A program made the position numbers and the translations under genes. Shown here one piece after another: positions 47,624-59,116 of a DNA stretch of 64,000 bases. This stretch comes from Streptomyces lucensis JCM 4490 (lineage in GTDB: Bacteria; Actinomycetota; Actinomycetes; Streptomycetales; Streptomycetaceae): NCBI RefSeq assembly GCF_014650035.1, contig NZ_BMUE01000024.1, positions 1-64,000 on the forward strand. The letters are read 5' to 3'. The notes under the pieces are model-generated. The model saw only the letters and a program-made list of their open reading frames with translations. It was not told the DNA's origin and made no database searches. Numbering within the stretch: the first letter of the stretch is position 1; each line of letters opens with the position of its first letter.

Positions 47624-48163
47624 ATGATCGCCCGCCGCCTCGCCGGAACCGCTCTCGCCCTCGTCAGCGCCCTCACCGTCTCCGCGCCCGCGTCCGCCCA
47701 CGCCGGCGGCCGCGACGCCGCCGTCGACCGGCAGCTGGGCACGGCGTACGCGGCGACGGCGCGGTACAAGTACCTGCCGCTGGCGACCGACGCCGGCTAC
47801 GAGCCGCACCTGTGTCTGGAGCGCCCCCAGGGGGGCATGGGCTTCCACTACTTCAACGAGTCCCTCTTCGGCTCCCTCGACCCCGCCAGGCCCGCCGGCC
47901 TGCTCTACGAGGCCACCGGGAAAGGCGGGCGCCGACTCGTCGGCGTGGAGTGGGTGGTCCCGGTCACCGGCAGGAACATGAAGCGGCCCCATCTGTTCGG
48001 GCAGGCCTTCCAGGGCCCGATGGCCGGCCACTACCCGGGCATGCCCACCCACTACGACCTGCACGCGTGGCTGTACAAGAAGAACCCCGACGGTCTCTTC
48101 CGCCAGTGGAACCCGAGGGTGAAGTGCCCTGCCTCGGCCATGAAGGGCATGTCCGGTCACTGA
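47624..48163 (+). CDS. Small secreted protein of unknown function
   Basis: The 179-residue protein has a Sec signal peptide ([20 protein letters not shown], cleavage after SAHA or AxA near residue 25). The mature part has two cysteines (in LCLERP and VKCP) that may form one disulfide, and conserved-looking segments [27 protein letters not shown] and [11 protein letters not shown] with histidines suited to metal binding. I do not recognise a characterised family. ATG at 47624 has AGGAG at suitable spacing; an upstream ATG at 47576 lacks it. Located between recQ and the nuo operon, with no partner. Confidence 0.8.
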   Translation: MIARRLAGTALALVSALTVSAPASAHAGGRDAAVDRQLGTAYAATARYKYLPLATDAGYEPHLCLERPQGGMGFHYFNESLFGSLDPARPAGLLYEATGKGGRRLVGVEWVVPVTGRNMKRPHLFGQAFQGPMAGHYPGMPTHYDLHAWLYKKNPDGLFRQWNPRVKCPASAMKGMSGH

Positions 48164-48189
48164 CCAGCACGTCACCCGGCGTGCGGCGG

Positions 48190-48258
48190 CCCCGGTTCCC
48201 CACCCGAGCGGGAACCGGGGCCGTACGGCCGTACCGCGCGCTCGCGCGGTACGGCCGT
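48190..48258. terminator. Double hairpin between the secreted protein gene and nuoN
   Basis: CCCCGGTTCCC (48190-48200) pairs with 48210-48220, and a 16-bp perfect stem (48225-48240 with 48243-48258) has a 2-nt loop. They lie between convergent genes and probably form the terminators of both the nuo operon and the secreted protein gene. Confidence 0.7.
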
Positions 48259-49907
48259 CAGCGCACGAACACTCCCGCCTGGCTGGCCAGGTCGAGGAAG
48301 TACTGCGGCGCCACACCGAGCACCAGCGTCACCGCCACGCCCATGCCGATCGCCGCCATGGTCAGCGGTGACGGGACGGCCACGGTCGGGCCCTCCGCCT
48401 TCGGCTCGCTGAAGAACATCAGCACGATCACGCGGATGTAGAAGAACGCGGCGATCGCCGAGGAGATCACACCGACCACGACCAGCGGGGCCGCACCGCC
48501 GTCCGCCGCCGCCTTGAACACGGCGAACTTCCCGGCGAAGCCCGAGGTCAGCGGGATGCCGGCGAAGGCCAGCAGGAACACCGCGAACACGGCCGCCACC
48601 AGCGGCGACCGGCGGCCGAGCCCCGCCCACTTCGACAGGTGGGTGGCCTCGCCGCCCGCGTCGCGCACCAGCGTGACCACGGCGAACGCCCCGATCGTCA
48701 CGAACGAGTAGCCGGCCAGGTAGAAGAGGACGGACGACACGCCGTCCTTCGACGTGGCGATGACACCCGCGAGGATGAACCCGGCGTGCGCGATGGACGA
48801 GTACGCCAGCAGCCGCTTGATGTCCGTCTGCGTGATGGCGACGATCGCACCGCCCAGCATGGTGACGACCGCCACCGCCCACATGACCGGCCGCCAGTCC
48901 CAGCGCAGCCCGGGCAGGACGACGTACAGCAGCCGCAGGAGCGCGCCGAACGCCGCCACCTTCGTCGCCGCCGCCATGAAGCCGGTGACCGGGGTCGGTG
49001 CGCCCTGGTAGACGTCGGGCGTCCACATGTGGAACGGCACCGCGCCCACCTTGAACAGCAGACCCATCACGATCATGGCGCTGCCGATCAGCAGCAGCGC
49101 GTCGTTGCCCATGGTGTCGGCCAGCGCCGGGTCGACGTTGGTGACGGTGCCGTCCACGACCTGGGCGATCCGCCCGTACGACACCGAACCCGCGTAGCCG
49201 TACAGCAGGGCGATGCCGAACAGGGTGAACGCCGAGGCGAACGCGCCGAGCAGGAAGTACTTGACCGCGGCCTCCTGCGACATCAGCCGCTTGCGGCGGG
49301 CCAGCGCGCACAGCAGGTACAGCGGCAGCGAGAGGACCTCCAGCGCCACGAACAGCGTCAGCAGGTCGTTGGCCGACGGGAAGACCAGCATGCCGGCGAT
49401 CGCGAAGAGCAGCAGCGGGAACACCTCGGTGGTGGTGAACCCGGCCTTCACGGCGGCCTTCTCGCTGTCGCTGCCGGGCACGGACGCGGCCTGTGCCGCG
49501 AACGAGTCGACCCGGTTGCCGTGCGCCTGAGGGTCCAGACGCCGCTCGGCGAAGGTGAACAGGCCGACCAGGCCCGCCAGCACGATCGTGCCCTGCAGGA
49601 ACAGTGACGGCCCGTCGACCGCGATCGCTCCCATGGCGGCGACGTGCGCCTTGGTGGTGCCGTACCCGTCGGCCGCGAGTGCGACGACCGCGGCGAAGGC
49701 GGCGCACAGCGCCACGACGGCGGTGAACACCTGGGCGTAGTAGCGGGACTTGCGGGGGACGAACGCCTCGATCAGCACCCCGACCAGGGCCGCGCCCAGG
49801 ACGATCAGGGTGGGCGAGAGCTGTCCGTACTCGATCTTCGGCGCGTCGATCTTCGAGATCGGGTCGGCCGCGGTTGTCCACAGGCTGTGGACGGCTGTTG
49901 CGCTCAC
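48258..49907 (-). CDS. nuoN: NADH-quinone oxidoreductase subunit N
   Basis: The 549-residue, 14-helix proton-pumping subunit is the last gene of the main operon. Conserved parts are [40 protein letters not shown] with the key lysine, and [23 protein letters not shown] at 49907 overlaps the nuoM stop. A 16-bp hairpin begins right at its stop. It is 45 residues longer than NuoN2. Confidence 0.96.
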   Translation of the reverse strand: MSATAVHSLWTTAADPISKIDAPKIEYGQLSPTLIVLGAALVGVLIEAFVPRKSRYYAQVFTAVVALCAAFAAVVALAADGYGTTKAHVAAMGAIAVDGPSLFLQGTIVLAGLVGLFTFAERRLDPQAHGNRVDSFAAQAASVPGSDSEKAAVKAGFTTTEVFPLLLFAIAGMLVFPSANDLLTLFVALEVLSLPLYLLCALARRKRLMSQEAAVKYFLLGAFASAFTLFGIALLYGYAGSVSYGRIAQVVDGTVTNVDPALADTMGNDALLLIGSAMIVMGLLFKVGAVPFHMWTPDVYQGAPTPVTGFMAAATKVAAFGALLRLLYVVLPGLRWDWRPVMWAVAVVTMLGGAIVAITQTDIKRLLAYSSIAHAGFILAGVIATSKDGVSSVLFYLAGYSFVTIGAFAVVTLVRDAGGEATHLSKWAGLGRRSPLVAAVFAVFLLAFAGIPLTSGFAGKFAVFKAAADGGAAPLVVVGVISSAIAAFFYIRVIVLMFFSEPKAEGPTVAVPSPLTMAAIGMGVAVTLVLGVAPQYFLDLASQAGVFVR

Positions 49908-51475
49908 TTGGCCGCCTCCACCTCGGGCTTGGGGTCCTTCTTGTGTACGTCGGACATGGTCTGCTTGACCGCCGGGTTGACGATGTCCGTGACGGGCTTC
50001 GGGTAGACGCCCAGGAAGATCAGCAGCACGATCAGCGGCGCGACGACCAGCAGTTCACGCACGCGCAGGTCGGGCATCGCGGAGACCTCGGGTTTCACCG
50101 GGCCGGTCATCGTCCGCTGGTACAGGACGAGGGTGTAGAGCGCGGCCAGGACGATGCCGAAGGTGGCGATGACGCCGATCGCCGGGTGGCGGGTGAACGT
50201 GCCCACCAGCACCAGGAACTCGCTCACGAACGGGGCGAGGCCGGGCAGTGACAGGGTGGCGAGGCCGCCGATCAGGAAGGTGCCGGCGAGCACCGGGGCG
50301 ACCTTCTGCACGCCTCCGTAGTCGGCGATGAGCCGCGAGCCGCGCCGGGAGATCAGGAAGCCGGCGACCAGCATGAGCGCGGCCGTGGAGATGCCGTGGT
50401 TGACCATGTAGAGCGTGGCGCCGGACTGGCCCTGGCTGGTCATCGCGAAGATGCCCATGACGATGAAGCCGAAGTGCGAGATCGACGCGTAGGCCACCAG
50501 GCGCTTGATGTCGCGCTGGCCGACGGCGAGCAGGGCGCCGTAGATGATGCTGATCAGCGCCAGTACGAGGATGACGGGCGTCGCCCACTTGCTGGCCTCC
50601 GGGAAGAGCTGGAGGCAGTAGCGGAGCATCGCGAACGTGCCCACCTTGTCGACGACCGCGGTGATGAGCACGGCCACCGGGGCGGTGGACTCCTGCATGG
50701 CGTTGGGCAGCCAGGTGTGCAGCGGCCACAGCGGCGCCTTCACCGCGAAGGCGAAGAAGAAGCCGAGGAACAGCCAGCGTTCGGTGTCCGTCGCCATGTG
50801 CAGCGAGCCGTTCGCGCGCGCCTCGGCGATCTCGGTGAGCGAGAAGTTCCCGGCGACCACGTAGAGGCCGATCACCGCGGCCAGCATGAGCAGACCGCCG
50901 ACCAGGTTGTAGAGCAGAAACTTCACCGCCGCGTACGAGCGCTGCGTCGCGGCCGCCTTCTCGCCGTGCTCGTGGGCCCGGTCCCCGAAGCCGCCGATGA
51001 GGAAGTACATCGGGATGAGCATGGCTTCGAAGAAGATGTAGAAGACGAAGACGTCGGTGGCCTCGAACGAGACGATCACCATCGCCTCGACGGCGAGGAT
51101 CAGTGCGAAGAAGCCCTGGGTGGGCCGCCAGCGGCGGCTGCCGGTCTCCAGCGGGTCGGCGTCGTGCCAGCCCGCGAGGACGATGAACGGGACGAGCAGG
51201 GCGGTGAGCGCGACCAGCGCCACCGCGATGCCGTCGACACCCAGCTCCCAGCGCACCCCGAAGTCGCTGATCCAGGCGTGCGACTCGGTGAGCTGGTAGC
51301 GGGCGCCGTCCGGGTCGAAGCGGACCAGGACGACGACCGCCAGGGCGAGCGTGGCGAGCGAGACGACCAGCGCCAGCCACTTGGCGGCGGTGCGCCGTGC
51401 GGCCGGTACGGCGGCCGTGGCGACGGCCCCGAGGGCCGGGAGCGCCGCCGTCGCTGTCAGCAGAGGAAAGGACAT
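49904..51475 (-). CDS. nuoM: NADH-quinone oxidoreductase subunit M
   Basis: The 523-residue antiporter-like subunit has the conserved FEAMLIPMYFLIGGFG, KAPLWPLHTWLPNAMQESTA with the lysine helix, and GQRDIKRLVAYASISHFGF. It pumps protons in the middle of the membrane arm. ATG at 51475 follows nuoL after 5 nt. The C-terminal tail ([14 protein letters not shown]) is short and basic. Confidence 0.96.
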   Translation of the reverse strand: MSFPLLTATAALPALGAVATAAVPAARRTAAKWLALVVSLATLALAVVVLVRFDPDGARYQLTESHAWISDFGVRWELGVDGIAVALVALTALLVPFIVLAGWHDADPLETGSRRWRPTQGFFALILAVEAMVIVSFEATDVFVFYIFFEAMLIPMYFLIGGFGDRAHEHGEKAAATQRSYAAVKFLLYNLVGGLLMLAAVIGLYVVAGNFSLTEIAEARANGSLHMATDTERWLFLGFFFAFAVKAPLWPLHTWLPNAMQESTAPVAVLITAVVDKVGTFAMLRYCLQLFPEASKWATPVILVLALISIIYGALLAVGQRDIKRLVAYASISHFGFIVMGIFAMTSQGQSGATLYMVNHGISTAALMLVAGFLISRRGSRLIADYGGVQKVAPVLAGTFLIGGLATLSLPGLAPFVSEFLVLVGTFTRHPAIGVIATFGIVLAALYTLVLYQRTMTGPVKPEVSAMPDLRVRELLVVAPLIVLLIFLGVYPKPVTDIVNPAVKQTMSDVHKKDPKPEVEAAK

Positions 51476-51480
51476 CGGTA

Positions 51481-53454
51481 TCAGACCGCCCTCATCAGCA
51501 GGGTCGCGGCGACCAGGAGTGCCGCACCGCCGAACATCGAGACCGCGTAGGAGCGGACGAAGCCGTTCTGGAGCCGGCGCAGCCGGCCGGACAGGCCGCC
51601 GAACCCGGCCGCCGTGCCGTTGACGACGCCGTCGACCAGGGTGTGGTCGACGTACACGAGCGAGCGCGTGAGGTGCTCGCCGCCGCGGACCAGGACGACG
51701 TGGTTGAAGTCGTCCTGGTAGAGGTCGCGGCGGGCCGCGCGGGTGAGCAGCGAGCCGCGCGGGGCGAGGGCCGGGACGGGCTTGCGGCCGTACTGGGCCC
51801 AGGCGATGGCGACACCGACGACCAGGCACACCATGGTGGCGCCGGTGACGGTGGCGGCGCTGAGCGGGGAGTCGCCCTCGCTGTGCCCGGTGACCGGCTC
51901 CAGCCAGTGCAGGAAGCGGTCGCCGAGGCTGAAGAAGGCGCCGCCGAAGACCGAGCCGACTGCCAGCACGACCATCGGGATCGTCATGATCTTCGGGGAC
52001 TCGTGCGGGTGCGGCTCGCCCGTCGCGGCGGCGGCGTGACCGGACGCGGCCCCGCCCTGGTGCGCCGCGGCGGGCTCGGCGCTCGGCTCCTCGGGGGAGC
52101 GCGTGGGCCGGTCGCGCCAGCGCTCCTCCCCGAAGAACGTCATCAGCATCACGCGCGTCATGTAGAAGGCGGTGATGGCCGCGCCCAGCAGGGCGGCGCC
52201 GCCGAGGATCCAGCCCTCGGTGCCGCCCTTGGCGAAGGCGGCCTCGATGATCTTGTCCTTGGAGAAGAAGCCGGACAGGCCGGGGAAGCCGATGATGGCG
52301 AGGTAGCCGAGGCCGAAGGTGATGAAGGTGACCGGCATGTACTTGCGCAGGCCGCCGTACTTGCGCATGTCGACCTCGTCGTTCATGCCGTGCATGACCG
52401 AACCCGCGCCGAGGAACAGTCCGGCCTTGAAGAAGCCGTGCGTGACGAGGTGCATGATCGCGAAGACGTAGCCGATCGGGCCGAGGCCGGCGGCCAGCAC
52501 CATGTAGCCGATCTGCGACATGGTCGAGCCGGCCAGCGCCTTCTTGATGTCGTCCTTCGCGCAACCGACGATCGCACCGAACAGGAGCGTGACCGCGCCG
52601 ACCACGGTGACCGCCAGCTGGGCGTCCGGGGCGGCGTTGAAGATGGCTCCGGAGCGGACGATCAGGTAGACGCCCGCGGTCACCATCGTCGCGGCGTGGA
52701 TCAGGGCCGAGACCGGGGTCGGGCCCTCCATGGCGTCCCCGAGCCAGGACTGCAGCGGCACCTGGGCCGACTTGCCGCAGGCGGCGAGCAGCAGCATCAG
52801 GCCGATGGCGGTGAGCTTGCCCTCGGAGGTGTCACCGGTGTGGCTGAGGACCGGGCCGAAGGCGAAGCTGCCGAAGGTGGTGAACATCAGCATGATCGCG
52901 ATCGACAGGCCCATGTCGCCGACGCGGTTGACCAGGAAGGCCTTCTTCGCGGCCGTGGCGGCGCTGGGCTTGTGCTGCCAGAAGCCGATCAGCAGGTAGG
53001 AGGCGAGGCCGACGCCTTCCCAGCCGACGTACAGCAGCAGGTAGTTGTCGGCGAGGACGAGCAGCAGCATCGCCGCGAGGAACAGGTTCAGGTAGCCGAA
53101 GAAGCGGCGGCGCCGCTCGTCGTGCTCCATGTACCCGACCGAGTAGAGGTGGATCAGCGAGCCGACGCCGGTGATCAGCAGCACGAACGTCATCGACAGC
53201 TGGTCGAGGCGGAAGGTGACGTCCGCCTGGAAGCCGCCGACCGAGATCCACGTCCACAGGTGCTGGGTCAGCGTGCGGTGTTCGGCGTCCTTGCCGAGCA
53301 GGTCGGCGAAGAGGATCAGGCCGAACACGAAGGAGGCGGCCGACAGGAACGTGCCGATCCAGTGGCCGACGGCGTCCAGCCGCCGGCCGCCGACCAGGAG
53401 GACGGCCGCTCCGAGCAGTGGCGCCGCGATGAGCAGCGCGATCAGGTTCTCCAC
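51481..53454 (-). CDS. nuoL: NADH-quinone oxidoreductase subunit L
   Basis: The 657-residue distal pump has [37 protein letters not shown] with the conserved lysine, and a long C-terminal lateral helix segment. A 60-residue hydrophilic loop ([20 protein letters not shown]) occurs before the last helices. GTG start at 53454, 15 nt after nuoK. Its closest partner in this window is NuoL2, from which it is clearly different. Confidence 0.95.
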   Translation of the reverse strand: MENLIALLIAAPLLGAAVLLVGGRRLDAVGHWIGTFLSAASFVFGLILFADLLGKDAEHRTLTQHLWTWISVGGFQADVTFRLDQLSMTFVLLITGVGSLIHLYSVGYMEHDERRRRFFGYLNLFLAAMLLLVLADNYLLLYVGWEGVGLASYLLIGFWQHKPSAATAAKKAFLVNRVGDMGLSIAIMLMFTTFGSFAFGPVLSHTGDTSEGKLTAIGLMLLLAACGKSAQVPLQSWLGDAMEGPTPVSALIHAATMVTAGVYLIVRSGAIFNAAPDAQLAVTVVGAVTLLFGAIVGCAKDDIKKALAGSTMSQIGYMVLAAGLGPIGYVFAIMHLVTHGFFKAGLFLGAGSVMHGMNDEVDMRKYGGLRKYMPVTFITFGLGYLAIIGFPGLSGFFSKDKIIEAAFAKGGTEGWILGGAALLGAAITAFYMTRVMLMTFFGEERWRDRPTRSPEEPSAEPAAAHQGGAASGHAAAATGEPHPHESPKIMTIPMVVLAVGSVFGGAFFSLGDRFLHWLEPVTGHSEGDSPLSAATVTGATMVCLVVGVAIAWAQYGRKPVPALAPRGSLLTRAARRDLYQDDFNHVVLVRGGEHLTRSLVYVDHTLVDGVVNGTAAGFGGLSGRLRRLQNGFVRSYAVSMFGGAALLVAATLLMRAV

Positions 53455-53469
53455 GATTCTTCCGACCCC

Positions 53470-53769
53470 TTACAGCTTCATCAGGCTGGCGTCGTCGACC
53501 GAGGCCGAGTGGCGGGTACGGAACAGCGACACGATGATCGCGAGGCCCACCACGACCTCCGCGGCGGCGACGACCATCGTGAAGAAGGCGATGATCTGGC
53601 CGTCGAGGTTGCCGTGCATCCGGGAGAAGGCGACGAACGCGAGGTTGCAGGCGTTCAGCATCAGCTCGATGCACATGAAGACCACGATGGCGTTGCGCCG
53701 GATCAGGACGCCGGTCGCTCCGATCGTGAACAGCAGGGCGGCGAGGTAGAGGTAGTTGACCGGGTTCAC
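53470..53769 (-). CDS. nuoK: NADH-quinone oxidoreductase subunit K
   Basis: The 99-residue, three-helix subunit is at normal length, with [18 protein letters not shown] and [13 protein letters not shown] carrying the conserved glutamates of the proton path. GTG at 53769 overlaps nuoJ (GTGA). NuoK2 is longer because of its tail. Confidence 0.96.
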   Translation of the reverse strand: MNPVNYLYLAALLFTIGATGVLIRRNAIVVFMCIELMLNACNLAFVAFSRMHGNLDGQIIAFFTMVVAAAEVVVGLAIIVSLFRTRHSASVDDASLMKL

Positions 53770-54611
53770 TTCGACGCCTCCTCGGGCCGCTTGAACGTCG
53801 CCGGTTCGATCGCCGTGCGCTCCAGGCGTTCCTCCGCGCGCTGCTCCAGCGCCCGCAGGTCGTTGAGCGCCTCCGCGGACACGTCACGGATCTGGCCGCG
53901 CTCGCGCAGCGTCTTGCTGACGGTCAGCTCCGAGGGGGTGCCGTCGGGCAGCAGGCCGGCGATGTCCACGGCGTTGTGCCGGGCGTAGACACCGGGGGCG
54001 GGCAGCGGCGGGACGTGCTTCCCCTCGCGGACGCGCTGTTCGGACAGCTCGCGCTGGGTCCGGGCGCGTTCGGTGCGCTCGCGGTGGGTGAGCACCATGG
54101 CGCCGACGGCGGCCGTGATGAGCAGGGCGCCGGTGATCTCGAAGGCGAAGACGTACTTGGTGAAGATGAGGGACGCGAGGCCCTCCACGTTGCCGTTCGC
54201 GTTCGCCTGGCCGGTGCCGTTGAACTCGGTCAGGGAGGCGTTGCCGATGCCCGCGAACAGCAGCACACCGAAGCCGATACCGCACAGGAGGGCCAGCCAG
54301 CGCTGGCCCTTGATGGTCTCCTTGAGCGAGTCCGCGGCCGTGACGCCGACGAGCATCACCACGAACAGGAACAGCATCATGATCGCGCCGGTGTAGACGA
54401 CGATCTGCACGATGCCCAGGAAGTAGGCGCCGTTGGCGAGGTAGAACACCGCCAGGACGATCATGGTGCCGGCCAGGCACAGCGCGCTGTGCACGGCCCT
54501 CCTCATGAAGACGGTGCACAGGGCGCCGACCACCGCGACGGTGCCGAGGACCCAGAACTGGAAGGCCTCACCGGTGGAGGTGGTGTAGGCGGCGAGATGC
54601 TGTGCGGTCAT
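53766..54611 (-). CDS. nuoJ: NADH-quinone oxidoreductase subunit J, with cytoplasmic tail
   Basis: The 281-residue protein has five helices (residues 15-190: [20 protein letters not shown] is the helix-3 region) and an additional charged tail of ~85 residues (residues 195-281, rich in Glu/Arg, ending FKRPEEASK) not needed in classical NuoJ. The ATG overlaps nuoI (ATGA) and the stop overlaps nuoK (GTGA). The tail may dock near the quinone module, an inference only. Confidence 0.95.
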   Translation of the reverse strand: MTAQHLAAYTTSTGEAFQFWVLGTVAVVGALCTVFMRRAVHSALCLAGTMIVLAVFYLANGAYFLGIVQIVVYTGAIMMLFLFVVMLVGVTAADSLKETIKGQRWLALLCGIGFGVLLFAGIGNASLTEFNGTGQANANGNVEGLASLIFTKYVFAFEITGALLITAAVGAMVLTHRERTERARTQRELSEQRVREGKHVPPLPAPGVYARHNAVDIAGLLPDGTPSELTVSKTLRERGQIRDVSAEALNDLRALEQRAEERLERTAIEPATFKRPEEASK

Positions 54612-55258
54612 CGCCCGATCACCTTCTCCGAGGCGGGCTCGTCCTCGCCGGAGGTGGACGCCGCCTCCTGCGGGGCCTCCCCCTTGGACACGGCGACCTG
54701 CTGGACCGTGCCGGGGGCGGCCTGCGTGACCAGGCCCCGGTAGTAGTCCTGTTCGTCCGTGCCGGGGAAGATCGCGTGGGGTGTGTCGACCATGCCGTCC
54801 TCGAGACCGGCGAGCAGCTGCTCCTTGGTGTAGATGAGGTTGGCGCGGCTGGAGTCCGCCAGCTCGAACTCGTTGGTCATCGTCAGCGCGCGTGTGGGGC
54901 ACGCCTCGATGCACAGCCCGCACAGGATGCAGCGGGCGTAGTTGATCTGGTAGACGCGGCCGTACCGCTCGCCCGGCGAGTACCGCTCCTCGTCGGTGTT
55001 GTCGGCGCCCTCCACGTAGATGGCGTCGGCGGGGCAGGCCCAGGCGCACAGCTCGCAGCCGACGCACTTCTCCAGGCCGTCCGGATGGCGGTTGAGCTGG
55101 TGCCGTCCGTGGAACCGCGGAGCGGTGGTCTTCTTCTGCTCCGGGTACTGCTCGGTCAGCCGCTTCTTGAACATGGCCTTGAAGGTCACGCCGAAGCCGG
55201 CCACGGGGTTCTGGAAACCGGGCTTGGACTGCCCGGCCTCCGTGGGCTCCTCAGCCAT
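54608..55258 (-). CDS. nuoI: NADH-quinone oxidoreductase subunit I (2x[4Fe-4S])
   Basis: The 216-residue protein has [20 protein letters not shown] and [18 protein letters not shown], the two clusters N6a and N6b, preceded by [16 protein letters not shown] at 55258 begins MAEEPTEA; the frame is open 18 codons upstream within nuoH, but overlap with nuoH is then larger. It bridges the hydrophilic arm to NuoB. Confidence 0.95.
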   Translation of the reverse strand: MAEEPTEAGQSKPGFQNPVAGFGVTFKAMFKKRLTEQYPEQKKTTAPRFHGRHQLNRHPDGLEKCVGCELCAWACPADAIYVEGADNTDEERYSPGERYGRVYQINYARCILCGLCIEACPTRALTMTNEFELADSSRANLIYTKEQLLAGLEDGMVDTPHAIFPGTDEQDYYRGLVTQAAPGTVQQVAVSKGEAPQEAASTSGEDEPASEKVIGR

Positions 55259-56615
55259 CGGACGCCTCCTTTCCATCCGTAGATCCGTCACTGACAGTGT
55301 CCGGTCCGCCACTGACGATCAGCTCCCGCTCGCGGCGCGGGCGGCGCCTCGGGACCGGGGGCAGCTCCTGTCCGGGCATCGGCGGGACCGGGAATCCGCC
55401 GGCCATCGGGTCGAAGCCGGGCTGCTGGGGGGCGGGCTGCTCCGCCGTCCTCGCCTTCTCGCGGAACATGTCGGCGACGAAGGAGAGCAGCAGCAGGGCG
55501 AGGACACCGCCGCCGACGTAGAGGGCGATGTCGGCGAAGTCGTAGTTCTCGTTGCGCAGGGCCCTGACGGTCGCGACGAGCATCAGCCAGGTCACCGAGA
55601 CCGGGATGAGGACCTTCCAGCCGAGCTTCATCAGCTGGTCGTAGCGGACCCGCGGGAGGGTGCCGCGCAGCCAGATGAAGAAGAACAGCAGCAGCTGGAC
55701 CTTGACGACGAACCAGAGCAGCGGCCACCAGCCGTGGTTCGCGCCCGCCCAGAAGCCGCTGACCGGCCAGGGTGCGCGCCAGCCGCCGAGGAAGAGGGTG
55801 GTCGCGACGGCGGAGACCGTCACCATGTTCACGTACTCGGCGAGCATGAACATCGCGAACTTGATGGACGAGTACTCGGTGTTGAAGCCGCCGACCAGGT
55901 CGCCCTCGGACTCCGGCATGTCGAAGGGGGCGCGGTTGGTCTCGCCGACCATGGTGACGATGTAGAGGATGAAGGAGACCGGCAGCAGCAGGATGTACCA
56001 GCGGTCCTGCTGCTGCTCCACGATCGTCGACGTCGACATCGACCCCGAGTAGAGGAACACGGAGGCGAACGCGGCGCCCATGGCGATCTCGTAGGAGATC
56101 ATCTGCGCGCAGGAGCGCAGACCGCCCAGGAGCGGGTAGGTGGATCCGGAGCTCCAGCCCGCCAGCACGATGCCGTAGATGCCGACGGAGGCGACCGCGA
56201 GGATGTAGAGCATCGCGATCGGCAGGTCGGTCAGCTGCATCGCGGTGCGGTGACCGAAGACCGAGACCTCGTTGTCGGCCGGGCCGAAGGGGATCACCGC
56301 GATCGCCATGAAGGCCGGGATGGCCGCGACGATCGGTGCGAGGACGTAGACCACCTTGTCCGCGCGCTTGACGATGACGTCTTCCTTGAGCATCAGCTTC
56401 ACGCCGTCGGCCAGCGACTGGAGGAGTCCCCAGGGGCCGTGCCGGTTGGGGCCGATGCGCAGCTGCATCCAGGCGACGACCTTGCGCTCCCAGACGATGG
56501 AGAACAGGACGGTCACCATCAGGAAGGCGAAGCAGAAGACGGCCTTGACGACGACCAGCCACCAGGGGTCGGTGCCGAACATCGAGAGGTCTTCAGCGGC
56601 GAGGTACGGGCTCAT
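55251..56615 (-). CDS. nuoH: NADH-quinone oxidoreductase subunit H
   Basis: The 454-residue quinone-site membrane subunit has [40 protein letters not shown] and [15 protein letters not shown]. After residue 380 comes a proline-rich tail with [19 protein letters not shown] and a basic cluster ([12 protein letters not shown]), so it is longer than in E. coli. ATG overlaps nuoG stop. Confidence 0.95.
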   Translation of the reverse strand: MSPYLAAEDLSMFGTDPWWLVVVKAVFCFAFLMVTVLFSIVWERKVVAWMQLRIGPNRHGPWGLLQSLADGVKLMLKEDVIVKRADKVVYVLAPIVAAIPAFMAIAVIPFGPADNEVSVFGHRTAMQLTDLPIAMLYILAVASVGIYGIVLAGWSSGSTYPLLGGLRSCAQMISYEIAMGAAFASVFLYSGSMSTSTIVEQQQDRWYILLLPVSFILYIVTMVGETNRAPFDMPESEGDLVGGFNTEYSSIKFAMFMLAEYVNMVTVSAVATTLFLGGWRAPWPVSGFWAGANHGWWPLLWFVVKVQLLLFFFIWLRGTLPRVRYDQLMKLGWKVLIPVSVTWLMLVATVRALRNENYDFADIALYVGGGVLALLLLSFVADMFREKARTAEQPAPQQPGFDPMAGGFPVPPMPGQELPPVPRRRPRRERELIVSGGPDTVSDGSTDGKEASDG

Positions 56616-59116
56616 GCCTCCACCTCCTTGGGGGCGTCTTCGGCGAGTGCCGCCGGGCCGATGCGGACGAGGGAGCCGGGCTGCGCGCCGGTGTCGGAGG
56701 CGACGCCCGCGCCGGCGGAGTTCAGCGGGAGCCACACCACCCGGTCGGGCATGTCGGTGATCTGAAGGGGCAGTTCGGCCGTGCCGGCGGGGCCGGTGAC
56801 GGTGAGGAGGCCGCCGTCGGCGATGCCCACCTCGGCGGCGGTCGCGGCCGACACGCGCGCGCGTGCGGCGTGCCGGGTGCCGGCGAGCGCCTCGTCGCCC
56901 TCCTGCAGCACGCCCTGGTCGAGCAGCAGCCGGTGCCCGGCGAGCACGGCCTCGCCGACGGCCGGGCGGGGCAGTACGCCCGCGGGTTCCGTGGGGTCGG
57001 AGGCGCGCGCGCCTTCCCAGGGGCCGAGCCGGTCGATCTCCGCGCGCGTGGTGCGCAGATCCGGCAGGCCGAGGTGCACGTCCATGGCGTCGGCCAGCAT
57101 CTGCAGCACGCGCGCGTCGGTGGGCGCGAGGCGGCGGGTCATCTGCTCCGGCTTGAGCGCGGCCTCGAAGAAGCGCACCCTGCCCTCCCAGTTGAGGAAG
57201 GTGCCCGCCTTCTCGGCCGCCGCGGCGACCGGCAGGACGACGTCGGCGTGCTCGGTGACCTCGCTGGGCCGCAGTTCCAGCGACACCAGGAAGCCGACGG
57301 CCGCGAGCGCCTCACGCGCGCGTGCCGGGTCGGGCAGGTCGGCGACCTCGACACCGGCGACGACGAGCGCGGACAGTTCGCCCGCCGCGGCGGCCTCGAC
57401 GATCTGGTGGGTGTCGCGGCCGTAGCGCGCCGGCAGTTCGGCGAGCCCCCAGACGGCGGCCACCTCCTCCCGCGCGCGCGGGTCGGTCGCCGGGCGGCCG
57501 CCCGGCAGCAGCGACGGCAGTGCGCCCGCCTCGATCGCGCCGCGCTCGCCGGCCCGGCGCGGGATCCACACCAGCTGCGCGCCGGTCGCGGTGGCGGCGC
57601 GTACGGCGGACGTGAGCCCGCCGGCCACCGAGGCGAGCCGCTCGCCGACGACGATGACCGCGCCCTCGGTGCGCAGCGCCTCGGCGGCACGGGCGCCGGG
57701 CTCCTCCAGGCCGGTGCCGCTCGCGAGGGCGTCCAGCCATTCGGTCTCGGTGCCCGGAGCGGCCGGCAGCAGTGTGCCGCCTGCCTTCTCCAGACCGCGC
57801 GTGGCGTGTGTGGCCAGCGCGAACACCCGCTGCTTGCGCTTGCGCCACGCCTTGCGCAGCCGCAGGAAGACGCCGGGTGCCTCCTCCTCGGACTCGAAGC
57901 CGACCAGCAGGACGGCGGGCGCGTTCTCCAGGGAGGTGTGGGTGACGCCCCTGCCGTCGAGGTCGCGGCCGTGGCCCGCGACGCGGGACGCCAGGAAGTC
58001 GGCCTCCTCGCCGCTGTGCACGCGCGCGCGGAAGTCGATGTCGTTGGTGTCGAGTGCCACGCGCGCGAACTTGCTGTAGGCGTAGGCGTCCTCGACGGTC
58101 AGCCGGCCGCCGGTGAGGACGCCGGCCCGGGAGCGGGCGGCGCTCAGGCCGCGCGCGGCCGCCTCCAGTGCCTCGGGCCAGGAGGCGGGCTCCAGGACGC
58201 CGTCCGCGTTGCGCACCAGCGGTGTGTCGAGGCGGTCCCTGGTCTGCGCGTACCGGAACGCGAAGCGTCCCTTGTCGCAGATCCACTCCTCGTTGACCTC
58301 GGGGTCGTCGGCGGCGAGCCGCCGCATGACCTTGCCGCGCCGGTGGTCGGTGCGGGTGGCGCAGCCGCCGGAGCAGTGCTCGCAGACCGAGGGCGAGGAG
58401 ATGAGGTCGAAGGGGCGGGAGCGGAAGCGGTAGGCCGCCGAGGTGAGCGCTCCGACCGGGCAGATCTGGATCGTGTTGCCGGAGAAGTACGACTCGAACG
58501 GGTCGCCCTCACCGGTGCCGACCTGCTGGAGCGCGCCGCGCTCGATCAGCTCGATCATCGGGTCGCCGGCGATCTGGTTGGAGAAGCGGGTGCAGCGGGC
58601 GCACAGCACGCACCGTTCGCGGTCGAGCAGCACCTGGGTGGAGATGGGCACGGGCTTCTCGTAGGTGCGCTTCTTGCCGTCGAAGCGGGATTCGGCGTTG
58701 CCGTGCGACATGGCCTGGTTCTGCAGCGGGCACTCGCCGCCCTTGTCGCAGACCGGGCAGTCCAGCGGGTGGTTGATGAGGAGCAGCTCCATCACCCCGT
58801 GCTGGGCCTTCTCGGCGACCGGCGAGGTGAGCTGGGTCTTCACCACCATGCCGTCCGTGCACGTGATGGTGCAGGACGCCATGGGCTTGCGCTGGCCCTC
58901 GACCTCGACGATGCACTGGCGGCAGGCGCCGGCCGGGTCCAGCAGGGGGTGGTCGCAGAACCGCGGGATCTCGACGCCGAGCTGTTCGGCGGCCCGGATG
59001 ACCAGGGTGCCCTTGGGCACGCTGATCTCGATGCCGTCGATCGTCAGCGTGACGAGGTCCTCCGGCGGGACCGCCGCCTCTCCGCCACCGGCGGGGGCGT
59101 TCGTGGTCACGGTCAT
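56612..59116 (-). CDS. nuoG: NADH-quinone oxidoreductase subunit G
   Basis: The 834-residue subunit carries the [2Fe-2S] N1b site ([16 protein letters not shown]), the histidine-ligated cluster region [26 protein letters not shown], and the extra CEHCSGGC with a distal cysteine, fitting cluster N7. The C-terminal two-thirds is a degenerate molybdopterin-oxidoreductase fold. It belongs to the hydrophilic arm that nuo2 lacks. ATG overlaps nuoF by ATGA. Confidence 0.95.
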   Translation of the reverse strand: MTVTTNAPAGGGEAAVPPEDLVTLTIDGIEISVPKGTLVIRAAEQLGVEIPRFCDHPLLDPAGACRQCIVEVEGQRKPMASCTITCTDGMVVKTQLTSPVAEKAQHGVMELLLINHPLDCPVCDKGGECPLQNQAMSHGNAESRFDGKKRTYEKPVPISTQVLLDRERCVLCARCTRFSNQIAGDPMIELIERGALQQVGTGEGDPFESYFSGNTIQICPVGALTSAAYRFRSRPFDLISSPSVCEHCSGGCATRTDHRRGKVMRRLAADDPEVNEEWICDKGRFAFRYAQTRDRLDTPLVRNADGVLEPASWPEALEAAARGLSAARSRAGVLTGGRLTVEDAYAYSKFARVALDTNDIDFRARVHSGEEADFLASRVAGHGRDLDGRGVTHTSLENAPAVLLVGFESEEEAPGVFLRLRKAWRKRKQRVFALATHATRGLEKAGGTLLPAAPGTETEWLDALASGTGLEEPGARAAEALRTEGAVIVVGERLASVAGGLTSAVRAATATGAQLVWIPRRAGERGAIEAGALPSLLPGGRPATDPRAREEVAAVWGLAELPARYGRDTHQIVEAAAAGELSALVVAGVEVADLPDPARAREALAAVGFLVSLELRPSEVTEHADVVLPVAAAAEKAGTFLNWEGRVRFFEAALKPEQMTRRLAPTDARVLQMLADAMDVHLGLPDLRTTRAEIDRLGPWEGARASDPTEPAGVLPRPAVGEAVLAGHRLLLDQGVLQEGDEALAGTRHAARARVSAATAAEVGIADGGLLTVTGPAGTAELPLQITDMPDRVVWLPLNSAGAGVASDTGAQPGSLVRIGPAALAEDAPKEVEA

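Noticed and set aside
51397-53988. 863-residue plus-strand frame over nuoL/nuoK
   Set aside because: Shadow of minus-strand nuo genes; composition is Arg/Gly/Asp/Gln-rich and no domain is visible.
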